Positions 25,702-33,338 of a stretch of 34,995 nucleotides of DNA are shown here, one piece after another (within the stretch, counting starts at the first letter, position 1; every line of letters begins with the position of its first letter). The DNA is from Chloroflexi bacterium OLB13. Lineage in GTDB: Bacteria > Chloroflexota > Anaerolineae > Aggregatilineales > Phototrophicaceae. Made by a program: the position numbers and the translations under genes. Under the pieces are notes generated by a model. That model was not told where the DNA came from. It made no database searches and worked only from the letters and a program-made list of their open reading frames with translations. Location: contig JZRA01000066.1 of assembly GCA_001567485.1 (NCBI GenBank), forward strand, positions 1 to 34,995. The letters run 5' to 3'.

Positions 25702-26043
25702 CTAATCGAGCATGTCGAAGATCTCGCTGAGGAACGACTTGCGCCTTCTGTACGGCCGCCGGTCGTCATCGTCGTCATCGTCGTCGTCGAAGCGGCGCAC
25801 AGGACGGCTTGGATCCCCGACGTTGGCGCTGAGATCGAGGTCGTCGCGCTTGGCCTTCGGCCGGGTCACATGTCGCGGGTCGGAGTCGAAGTCGACCGCG
25901 CCGTACAGCTTGGCTTCACGCTCGATAAGCTTGTCGAGTTCGCCGCGATCCAACCAGACACCGCGGCACGTCGGGCAGTAGTCGATCTCAATGCCGGCCC
26001 GATCGCTGATGACAAGTGTCGTTCCGTCAACAGGGCATTTCAT
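25702..26043 (-). CDS. Zinc-ribbon (zf-TFIIB type) protein with poly-Asp tract
   Basis: A 113-residue protein with a TFIIB-type zinc ribbon at its N-terminus: CPVDG (C3, with Asp in place of the second Cys, common in this family) and YCPTCRGVWLDRGELDKLI (C23, C26). The middle is acidic and polar, with nine Asp in a row around residues 86-94 encoded by GAC/GAT repeats. A basic patch (RRPYRRRK) follows, then the family's usual ending SFLSEIFDMLD. The biochemical role of this family is not established; metal and nucleic acid binding are guesses. GGAG stands 8 bases before the ATG. The stop codon lies inside a heptad repeat tract. Confidence 0.8.
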   Translation of the reverse strand: MKCPVDGTTLVISDRAGIEIDYCPTCRGVWLDRGELDKLIEREAKLYGAVDFDSDPRHVTRPKAKRDDLDLSANVGDPSRPVRRFDDDDDDDDDRRPYRRRKSFLSEIFDMLD

Positions 26044-26126
26044 GGTTTGTTCTCCAACACGCTGTTCGGTGGTAAAAGGCCATCATAGGGAGGGCGTTGA
26101 TATTGGCATGTCCCAAAGGTTGGGGA

Positions 26127-27611
26127 TCACACCAGCTGAGGGAAGATGTCATGCAGGGTCGGGTACAGCGTGCGATAAACCGGATACAGGTCGGCGTAGC
26201 GGGCGCGGTCGTCGCTGACGCCGGTAACGTCGCCCCTGCCGATCCATGCCTCGCACGCCGCGGCCACGCTGTCATACCAGCCGATCCCGACCATCGCCAG
26301 AATCCCTGCGCCGAGCGCACTGCCTTCCGCGGTCGATGCGGTTTCGACGGGGATGTCCATCACGTCGGCGATGATCTGCCGCCACAATGCCCCGCGCGAT
26401 CCACCGCCGGCGAGACGCATGACTTCCGGCATTGGGACGCCGCCGTCGCGCATCAGCGAGAGCGAGTCGCACAGGCCGAACGCGACCCCTTCGAGCACCG
26501 CACGGGTCATGTGGCCGCGTGTGTGGCGCGCCGTCAGCCCGATGAACGCGCCGCGCGCCAGCGGATCAGGGTGCGGGGTGCGCTCGCCGGAAAGATAAGG
26601 CAGGAACAGCAGGCCGTCGCTGCCCGCCGGCGCGCTTTCGGCTTCGGCGAGCAGCATCTCGAAGCGCACGGTCGGGGCGAGCGTGTCGTGATACCACTGG
26701 AGCGCGCCGGCAGCGCTCAACATCACGCCCATCCAATGCCACAGGCCGGGGACGGCATGGCAAAAGGCGTGGATGCTGCCGTTCGGCTCGTAGATGTAGT
26801 GTTCAAGCGGCGCAAAAACCACACCGGACGTCCCAATGGTCACGCTGACGAGGCCGGGCGCAGTCAGCCCCATGCCGATGGCGGCGGCGGCTTGATCGCC
26901 CGCGCCAGCGATAACGGGCGTCCCTTTGACAAGGCCGGTTGCCCTGCTGGCCGCTGCTGTCACCCCTCCGGTGATTTCTGGCCCCTCGTAGAGTTGCGGA
27001 AGCCACTCCGGTTTTATCTCCAGCTTGTTGACGACCTTCGTTGACCACGCGCGCGCCCCGACGTCCAGCAGGCTCGTGCCGCTGGCGTCGGAGGTATCTG
27101 TGGCGTACTCGCCGGTCAAGCGGAAGCGGACGTAATCTTTGGGCAGCAGGACGTGGGCGATACGCCGGTAGACGCCCGGTTCGCTGCGGCGCACCCACAG
27201 CAGTTTCGGCGCGGTGAAGCCGGTGAGCACGCGGCTTCCGGTGATACGGATGACCTCAATCGGGCCGATGGCCTCGGTGATCTGATCGCATTGGGCCTGC
27301 GTGCGTTGATCGTTCCACAAAATGGACGGGCGCAGGACTCGGCCGGCGCTGTCGAGGATGACCAACCCGTGCATCTGGCCGGTGACGCCGACAGCCTTGA
27401 TCGCCGTGGGGTCGATGCCCGTATCGACGATCACTGAGCGGATCGCCTCGCTGATTCCATCCCACCAGTCCTCCGGGTTTTGCTCGCTCCACAGCGGGTG
27501 CGGCGTCGAGACGGATTGGCCGACGGTGTGCGACGCGATCACCCGGCCGTCGCCGAGCAGGAGGGCCTTGGCGCCCGTGGTGCTAATGTCTAGGCCGAGG
27601 ACGTAGTCCAT
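26127..27611 (-). CDS. xylB: Xylulokinase, FGGY carbohydrate kinase family
   Basis: A 494-residue sugar kinase that phosphorylates D-xylulose to xylulose 5-phosphate for the pentose phosphate pathway. The first phosphate-binding motif is GLDISTTGAKALLL (6-19). VGVTGQMHGLVILD and ILWNDQRTQ are typical of xylulokinases, the latter contributing sugar contacts. The catalytic Asp is in DTSDASGTSLLD. The ATP-binding part has GAGDQAAAAIGMG and AGGGSRGALWRQIIAD. ATG at 27611 gives the family's normal N-terminus; in-frame codons upstream are non-homologous. AGGA is about 12 bases upstream. No xylose isomerase or transporter is adjacent, so another ketose substrate of the FGGY family cannot be excluded. 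Confidence 0.9.
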   Translation of the reverse strand: MDYVLGLDISTTGAKALLLGDGRVIASHTVGQSVSTPHPLWSEQNPEDWWDGISEAIRSVIVDTGIDPTAIKAVGVTGQMHGLVILDSAGRVLRPSILWNDQRTQAQCDQITEAIGPIEVIRITGSRVLTGFTAPKLLWVRRSEPGVYRRIAHVLLPKDYVRFRLTGEYATDTSDASGTSLLDVGARAWSTKVVNKLEIKPEWLPQLYEGPEITGGVTAAASRATGLVKGTPVIAGAGDQAAAAIGMGLTAPGLVSVTIGTSGVVFAPLEHYIYEPNGSIHAFCHAVPGLWHWMGVMLSAAGALQWYHDTLAPTVRFEMLLAEAESAPAGSDGLLFLPYLSGERTPHPDPLARGAFIGLTARHTRGHMTRAVLEGVAFGLCDSLSLMRDGGVPMPEVMRLAGGGSRGALWRQIIADVMDIPVETASTAEGSALGAGILAMVGIGWYDSVAAACEAWIGRGDVTGVSDDRARYADLYPVYRTLYPTLHDIFPQLV

Positions 27612-27861
27612 GGGTAGGGAGTTCCTAACGCTGATGCCGGGTTGATGGACAGCCCTTATTGTAGCGCGGCAGGAGTGGGGAGGGGATTGCGTTGGTACGT
27701 GCAGTGTGAGGCGCGAACGGGCAGATGCGGCGGTTTGCGAACATACGACCGTGTCTGAGGCCATCATGGGGACGTTCATGTCCCCGTTTGCGCGGTGATC
27801 ACGTAGGGAGTTTTTAGCTAATGCCGCGACAACGGCACGATGCAGTATGTGAGCCGCTGTG

Positions 27862-28896
27862 TCAATCGAGCAGGACTTCGCGCCGTTCGCGGGCGGATTG
27901 ATACATCGCTAACACCAGTCTCAACGACCGCCGCGCTTCCCGTCCATGCGTTGCAGGCTGCCGGCCTTCGCGGATTGCATGGGCCATTTCTAAGATTTGC
28001 TCACGGTGACTATAACCGTAGACGCTCGGCGGATCAACTTCTTCGCGACGTAGCAGTTCGCGCTCATGTTCAAGCTCGCCAGCGACTTTCCAGAATACCT
28101 TGCGATTGAGCGCAGTCCCGCCTACTTTAACCGATCCATGCTCTCCAAACAGCGCGACCGAGCCTTCGAGATTTTCGGGATATGTGAGCGTCGATCCCTC
28201 AACGGTTGCAACGGCGCCGTTTTTGAACCGCAGCACAGACACCCCGACGTCTTCGCATTCCATACGATGCGCCATTGTGTCACTGTAGGTGAAGACGGAC
28301 TCGGCATCTCCGAGGAACCACTGCAGTGCGTCGATATGATGGATCGACTGATTCATCAGCGCGCCACCGTCCAGCGCACGGGTTCCGTGCCAATCGTCTT
28401 CGTAGTATTCCTGTGGGCGGAACCAACGAACAGTCGCACTGCCCAGATACAATTTGCCTAACGCACCACGATCCACCAGCGCGCGCAGTTCACGCATCGG
28501 CGGGTTGAAGCGGTTCTGCAAGACCACGCCCAACGTCACGCCGTTCTGCTCGCAGGCTTCGATCAATGCATCGGCGTCTTCGAGGCGCAGCGCGATCGGT
28601 TTTTCGACCAAAACATGTTTGCCCGCTTTCGCCGCGTCAATGCCGATTTGCGCATGCAGCCCCGATGGAACGGCAACGGTCACGACATCAACATTGGGAT
28701 CTTCGATCATCCGATGATAGTTCGTGTACGGCTTGCCCCCGTAGGTGTCCGTGTAATGCTTGACGCGTGCTTCCTTCACGTCGCACGCTGCGACAATAGA
28801 GATCGCTTCGTCCTCGGCGATGTCCCGTATCGCCTGTGCATGACGGGGAGCAATGCGTCCACAGCCTACAATACCAAACCGGAGGGGTTCACTCAT
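27862..28896 (-). CDS. Gfo/Idh/MocA oxidoreductase, UDP-GlcNAc(A) 3-dehydrogenase-like (WlbA/WbpB)
   Basis: A 344-residue NAD(P)-dependent oxidoreductase. It has the nucleotide-binding start FGIVGCGRIAPRHAQAI, the EKP motif (98-100, catalytic Lys) and the active-site helix GGALMNQSIHHIDALQWFLG, all typical of the WlbA/WbpB group. Those enzymes oxidise the 3-OH of UDP-N-acetylglucosaminuronic acid to a 3-keto sugar, the substrate of a partner aminotransferase. The aminotransferase and N-acyltransferase needed for the next two steps are in the same operon, which supports the assignment. The start overlaps the glycosyltransferase stop by 4 bases (ATGA). The gene is the last of the operon. The 6-dehydrogenase for the first step is not in the window. 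Confidence 0.82.
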   Translation of the reverse strand: MSEPLRFGIVGCGRIAPRHAQAIRDIAEDEAISIVAACDVKEARVKHYTDTYGGKPYTNYHRMIEDPNVDVVTVAVPSGLHAQIGIDAAKAGKHVLVEKPIALRLEDADALIEACEQNGVTLGVVLQNRFNPPMRELRALVDRGALGKLYLGSATVRWFRPQEYYEDDWHGTRALDGGALMNQSIHHIDALQWFLGDAESVFTYSDTMAHRMECEDVGVSVLRFKNGAVATVEGSTLTYPENLEGSVALFGEHGSVKVGGTALNRKVFWKVAGELEHERELLRREEVDPPSVYGYSHREQILEMAHAIREGRQPATHGREARRSLRLVLAMYQSARERREVLLD

Positions 28897-30118
28897 GACG
28901 GCATCACCTGTTCAAGAATCGTGAGATAACGTGATGTGACGGCATCGGGGGACAGATGCGCCACAGCATAGCTGCGTCCGGCTTGACTCATGCGTTCGCG
29001 AGCTGACGGATCAGCGTGCAGGCTGCGAATTGCGGTGACGAACTCGTCGTGCCCGCCAACGGGGACGGCGATTCCGCCACCTGCTTCGGTGAGCAGTGCC
29101 GCACCCTCACCGCGAATGGCGGCGACAACGGGCACCCCGGCGGCGAATGCTTCATACATCTTGGCTGGTCGTGTCCCATCTGCGAGTGAGCTGTCCGCCA
29201 AAGAGATCATGGAAATGTCACCAGCAGCCCATACATCAGGCACTTTCGAGTGCGGTAAGAGGCCGAGGAGTTTCACGTTGTCGAGCTTGCGTACAGTGAC
29301 TTGCTCGGCCAAATGCCCTGCCTGCGAGCCGCCGCCAGCGAATGCAAAGATCACGTCCGGCAGGGCGGCGGCGGCCGCAAGAATAACCTCGAAGTCATAG
29401 GTCAGGCTCATATTGCCAACGTGAACTGCGGTAAAGCGATCCATTGGTAAACCCAGCGCTGCACGTGCAGCCAACCGCTGCTCGGCTGAAGCGGGCTTGA
29501 ACGCCTCAAGGTCAACGGCGTTGGCGATCATCGAAACCCGATCTTTCCTACTATGTACTTTCAAGATGCCATCCACGACACCCTGTGTCATGCCGATGAT
29601 ATGCGCTGCATCGTTGTAGGCCCATCGTTCGACGCGCGATGCGGCCTTGACGAACAGGCTGTCCGCCTTAAGCATGCCAGTCGCTACAGCGGACTCCGGC
29701 CATAAGTCACTGACGTTGAGGACGACTGGGGCGCGCTTGATTCGGCGCAGCAACCCGTAGCGATAGTGACAAATAACGGGTGAGATTCGACCAGCATGAC
29801 ATCGGGGCGTTTCAGGAATGTGCCGCGAGCCGCAAGTGTCAACATGAAACTAAGCTGATTGGCGATCCGAGCGCGTGCACGCTTGCTGGGCGATGTATAC
29901 AACCAGACCCGCCTTACCGTGACACCATCGATCGTTTCGGCATAAGCGAAACGGCCGCGGTAGGGTGGATTGATCACACCGTCCGGATAGTTTGGCATGG
30001 CTGTTAGGACACTGACCTCGTGACCCAGCGCAACAAGCATCCGTGCCAGCCGGCTGAGCCGCACGGGAGCCGCACCGACCTCAGGTGGGTAGTACTGAGT
30101 GACGAGCCAAATTCGCAT
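28893..30118 (-). CDS. Glycosyltransferase family 4 (WbuB/colanic-type), frameshifted
   Basis: A retaining GT-B glycosyltransferase. The N-terminal half (MRIWLVTQYYPPEVGAAP, AMPNYPDGVI) is typical of the WbuB-like group that adds N-acetyl-sugars in surface polysaccharide assembly. The C-terminal half has the donor-binding domain with FAGGGSQAGHL, LLGLLPHSKVPDVWAAGD and the E-x7-E-like stretch KMYEAFAAGVPVVAA. The two halves lie in different frames that meet near 29759. Adding one T (GCTTACGGG) gives a continuous IAYGLLRRIKRAPVVLNVSDLWPES, so a single-base deletion is likely. It starts 5 bases after the aminotransferase stop and overlaps the dehydrogenase start. It probably transfers the sugar made by its operon partners. 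Confidence 0.82.
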
Positions 30119-30123
30119 GACGG

Positions 30124-31245
30124 CTAGCCAACAGCTTCGCCGAGCGATTCAAGCAGCGCCGAGATAACCGTTGAACGCTGTTCATCGGTCAACTCGGGAT
30201 ACATCGGGAGGCTGATAACCGCGCGTGCGGCATGCTCCGTTCTGGGGAAATCACCGGGCTTTCCACCCGCATGCGCCATCGCTGGTTGAAGATGTAGGGG
30301 TACGGGATAATGAATACCTGCTCCGATCCCACGCTCCTTGAGACCAGCAAGCACCGTGTCACGGTTGTCGTCAACCGCGATAACGTACAGATGGTACGCG
30401 TGCGCTTCCGGTTCGGGGACAGCCGGTGTGCGAATTCCGGGTACCGTGCGCAGGATATCATCGTAGTAATGGGCATGGGCGCGGCGTGCCTGCGTCCACG
30501 CCTCCAGATGGACAAGTTTCGCTCCCAGTATCGCAGCTTGCAACGCATCGAGACGCTCACCATAACCCATAATGTCATGCTCGTATTTTGTCGTACGGCC
30601 GTGATCGCGTAGTTTTGCGATCCGGTCTGCCAACACCGTGTCATTAGTGCATACTGCGCCAGCGTCACCAAAGGCACCGAGGTTCTTCCCCGGATAGAAA
30701 CTGAAGCATGCAGCATGACCCCAAGCGCCTGCCCGCTTACCATCGCGCTCAGCGCCATGTGCTTGAGCCGCGTCTTCGATCACCCAGAGATCGTGACGTG
30801 TGGCGATTTTCATGATCGCGTCCATGTTGGCGAGCTGGCCGTACAGGTGAACCGGGACGATAGCCCTGGTACGAGGCGTTATGGCAGCCTCGATCAGTGC
30901 CGGATCGAGATTGTAGGAGTCTGGATCAATGTCAACAAACACTGGCGTTGCACCCAGTGCACAAATCGGCTCGATCGTGGCGATAAAGGTGTGCGGTGTT
31001 GTGATAACTTCGTGCCCCGGCCCGATTCCCAGTGCCTTCATTACCAGATAAAGCGCGGCTGTACCGCTTGCGATACCGACGCAGCGCTGCGTCTTCTGAA
31101 ACGAGGCGAAGGCGTCTTCGAACGCGCGTACCTCTGAACCGCCGATGAAACTGGTAGCGTCAATCACCCGTGCAATCGCGGTGTCGATTTCGCTGCGGTG
31201 TGCAAGATAGTTGGTTCTCAGATCGACCAATGGGATCACGGTCAT
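30124..31245 (-). CDS. DegT/DnrJ/EryC1/StrS sugar-nucleotide aminotransferase (WbpE/WlbC-like)
   Basis: A 373-residue PLP enzyme that turns a keto-sugar nucleotide into an amino sugar. The Schiff-base Lys is K187 in [16 protein letters not shown], and the cofactor-binding Asp is D158 in [11 protein letters not shown]. The phosphate-anchoring stretch [16 protein letters not shown] and the C-terminal [15 protein letters not shown] are standard for the family. Beside a WlbA/WbpB-type dehydrogenase it most likely acts as the WbpE/WlbC partner, placing an amino group at C3 of the UDP-uronic acid. Its ATG overlaps the repaired acyltransferase stop as ATGA, an argument for coupled translation and for the frame correction there. 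Confidence 0.9.
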   Translation of the reverse strand: MTVIPLVDLRTNYLAHRSEIDTAIARVIDATSFIGGSEVRAFEDAFASFQKTQRCVGIASGTAALYLVMKALGIGPGHEVITTPHTFIATIEPICALGATPVFVDIDPDSYNLDPALIEAAITPRTRAIVPVHLYGQLANMDAIMKIATRHDLWVIEDAAQAHGAERDGKRAGAWGHAACFSFYPGKNLGAFGDAGAVCTNDTVLADRIAKLRDHGRTTKYEHDIMGYGERLDALQAAILGAKLVHLEAWTQARRAHAHYYDDILRTVPGIRTPAVPEPEAHAYHLYVIAVDDNRDTVLAGLKERGIGAGIHYPVPLHLQPAMAHAGGKPGDFPRTEHAARAVISLPMYPELTDEQRSTVISALLESLGEAVG

Positions 31246-31888
31246 TCCGCCGCCTCCGTATAATCCTGTATGTCATCAACATGCTTGACGATGCGTGCCG
31301 GGTTTCCAACCACGACAGCACCCGGCGGCACATCCCGTATTACGACGCTCCCGCCCCGACAAGCGCTTGCGATCCAATCCGCACACCGGGAAGCACGACG
31401 GCCCCTGCACCGATAATCGCGCCCGACTCAACAATTGGGCCTTTCAGATTTTGTTTTGCGTTGGGGCTGCGCGGGTAACGCGCGTTTGTTAAGGTGACAC
31501 CGGGGCCGAGCCAACACCCATCGTCTAACACCGTGTATTCGGGGACAAACACGCGTGAGTGTAGACGGACGCCACGACCAATCGACACATGGTGTTCGAT
31601 GATACTTTGTGTACCTATGCTGACATCATCACCGATAGCGTTGTGCTCGCGGATCATTGCGCCGTGACCAGTCTGGAATCGCACACCGATATGATTCCCT
31701 GCGTAGATCACAGTGTGTGAACGGATAACACATCCAAAGCCAATACGTGTTTCAAACTCGCCATCTCGCGCGCCCTGAGGCGGGCGCCCGATAATCACAA
31801 AATCGTCAATCTGGGCGTCGTCAGGGAGCATGACGTTGGAGAAGAGATGCTGGTACGGGAACACAGCCGCATCCTTGAGAGGGCGCAT
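31242..31888 (-). CDS. Left-handed beta-helix sugar N-acyltransferase (WbpD/WlbB-like), frameshifted at the end
   Basis: A hexapeptide-repeat acyltransferase of about 215 residues. Repeats of the [LIV]-G-x4 kind run through the protein ([77 protein letters not shown]) and predict a trimeric beta-helix. H-containing coils such as IEHHVSIG may supply the catalytic base. The frame stops early at 31340. Adding one G near 31345 (GCGGTC) restores the standard ending [21 protein letters not shown] and a stop at 31242 overlapping the aminotransferase ATG. It would acetylate the 3-amino sugar made by that enzyme. First gene of the operon, with a -10 box just upstream. Confidence 0.82.
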
Positions 31889-31893
31889 ACACG

Positions 31894-31906
31894 TTCTCTG
31901 ATTATA
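31894..31906 (-). promoter_or_regulatory. TATAAT box 12 bases before the acyltransferase ATG
   Basis: On the minus strand a consensus TATAAT (31906-31901) lies only 12 bases before the ATG. A start about 7 bases downstream would leave a leader of roughly 5 bases with no room for a ribosome site. TTGAAT occurs 13 bases upstream, which is too close for a standard -35. It may be a promoter for a near-leaderless transcript or a chance match in AT-richer DNA. Confidence 0.4.
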
Positions 31907-31945
31907 GCTGGTGCGATGGATTCAAAGCATTCAGATCAAGCAGGA

Positions 31946-32683
31946 TCAGCGCCGGGCGAGGAACAGCGACAGCGGTGTGCCGTCGGAGTCCAGCGTGACG
32001 ATCTCGAAGCGTGCATCACGCAGGCCGGCCGCATCGAATGCTGCCAGCCATGTCGGGATGTCGAACACGCCGCATATATGCCGATCATAAACCGTGCGCG
32101 CTGTCCCGTCCGGCATGCGCAGAAGATACACGTAATCGGTCACGAACGTATCCGCGCCCGGCTCCGGCTCCCACGTCCATTCGAGATACCGCATCGGCCG
32201 GGGATGGTCATGGCCGCCGTGACCGGTCGACGGAGCAAACGACTCTTTGGTGAAGTCGGGGACGACCAGCACCAGCCCGTCCGGCCGGCAGTGCACTGCA
32301 GCGGTCGTCAGCGCGCGCTCAAGGTCTCCAGAGGAAGTCATGTACATCACGGCGTCATGGATGAACACGATGTCGAACGCGCGGCCGAGCCGGATTGTGC
32401 GCATGTCGCCGATGAGGTGCTCGCACTCCGGGTTCTGATTGCGGCTCTCGGCCGACATCTGCGGCGATAGATCGACCAACGTCATCGTGTAGTGCCGCTT
32501 GAGGTGCGAGGCGTTGTTCCCAGCGCCAGCGCCCAACTCAAGCAGCGTGACCGTCGGGCCGTGTGCGTGCTGCTGGATCGCCGCGTGGTAAATGTCCGCC
32601 TCTTCCGCATAATCCTCTGGCGCCGTCAAGCTGGTGAACCACGCGGCGATTTCGGTGTACATCAGGGGTAAGCGAGCCGGCAT
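31946..32683 (-). CDS. Class I SAM-dependent methyltransferase
   Basis: A 245-residue Rossmann-fold methyltransferase. Motif I is LLELGAGAGNNASHL, which binds the methionine part of SAM. MTLVDLSPQMSAESRNQNPECEHLIGDMRTIRLG covers motifs II and III, with the ribose-binding Asp and the LIGDM acidic loop. FDIVFIHDAVMYM is motif IV, followed by a post-motif helix typical of small-molecule methyltransferases. The C-terminal beta part (YVYLLRMPDGTARTVYDRH) suggests a substrate lid. ATG at 32683, 4 bases after the oxidase stop and with GGAA upstream, is preferred; ATG at 32662 is an alternative, and a longer frame reading through the oxidase gene is rejected. Substrate unknown. Confidence 0.82.
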   Translation of the reverse strand: MPARLPLMYTEIAAWFTSLTAPEDYAEEADIYHAAIQQHAHGPTVTLLELGAGAGNNASHLKRHYTMTLVDLSPQMSAESRNQNPECEHLIGDMRTIRLGRAFDIVFIHDAVMYMTSSGDLERALTTAAVHCRPDGLVLVVPDFTKESFAPSTGHGGHDHPRPMRYLEWTWEPEPGADTFVTDYVYLLRMPDGTARTVYDRHICGVFDIPTWLAAFDAAGLRDARFEIVTLDSDGTPLSLFLARR

Positions 32684-32687
32684 CTGG

Positions 32688-33248
32688 TTATTCCGTGATC
32701 GACTCGCTGAGCGGGGTGGGCAGGCCGTCGATACTGCTCGCGTTCTTGTTGGCCTGATACTCGGCTTTGTAGGCGTCGCCTTTGACTTCCCAGTACTTGA
32801 TGAGCGTGTCGCGCTGACCCACATAGTCGAAGTACGGGACGGCGTAACCGCATGACGTCTGCGCCTTATGGATGTCGGCGACGATGATCTGACGGACGCC
32901 GGTGAACAGCGTGAACTGCGGGGCGAGGGCATCCCACGCTGGCGTGCCGGGCAAGATTGTGCGGCCCGTGCCATACAAGCGCACGATGTCTGGTGGCCCG
33001 TCGAAGGCGCAGAACATGAACGTGATGCGGCCGTTCTCAGCCAGATGCGCCGATGTCTCATTGCCGCTGCCGGTCATGTCGAGATACGCGACCTGATGCG
33101 GCGACAGCACACGAAACGAATCCAGTCCCTTCGGCGAGAGGTTGACGTGACCGTCATCCGCAAGCGGCGCGGTGGCGACGAAAAACACGTGCTGCTCGGC
33201 GATGAAGCGGCGCAGTTCGTCGGTGATCGAATCGAAGAACTTCGACAT
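32688..33248 (-). CDS. Pyridoxamine 5'-phosphate oxidase family FMN-binding protein
   Basis: A 186-residue split-barrel flavin protein of the pyridoxamine 5'-phosphate oxidase superfamily. The opening FFVATAPLADDGHVNLSPKGLDSFRVL is characteristic of the subgroup annotated as general stress or PNPOx-like proteins. YLDMTGSGNETSAHLAENGRITFMF continues the barrel and probably binds the flavin phosphate. The C-terminal DTLIKYWEVKGDAYKAEYQANKNASSIDGLPT is also conserved in this subgroup. Real PLP synthesis is not implied, since most members of this subgroup have unassigned substrates, often F420 or FMN reductions. It is followed by the methyltransferase gene after 4 bases, so the two form an operon. 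Confidence 0.82.
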   Translation of the reverse strand: MSKFFDSITDELRRFIAEQHVFFVATAPLADDGHVNLSPKGLDSFRVLSPHQVAYLDMTGSGNETSAHLAENGRITFMFCAFDGPPDIVRLYGTGRTILPGTPAWDALAPQFTLFTGVRQIIVADIHKAQTSCGYAVPYFDYVGQRDTLIKYWEVKGDAYKAEYQANKNASSIDGLPTPLSESITE

Positions 33249-33338
33249 CTGAACAAGCCCCCGGTTGGCGAACGTTGAGAAGTATAACCCGGATCGCTGC
33301 GGGATGATGCTTGGCGTGGTGTGGACGGACGCGAGCCG

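Noticed and set aside
25621..25705. Possible CRISPR array
   Set aside because: Units are 7 bases, degenerate and contiguous, with no spacers and no cas genes nearby.
27768..27785. Hairpin GGGGAC/GTCCCC between the sugar operon and xylulokinase as a terminator
   Set aside because: No T run follows on either strand; left as an unassigned palindrome in a 250-base gap.
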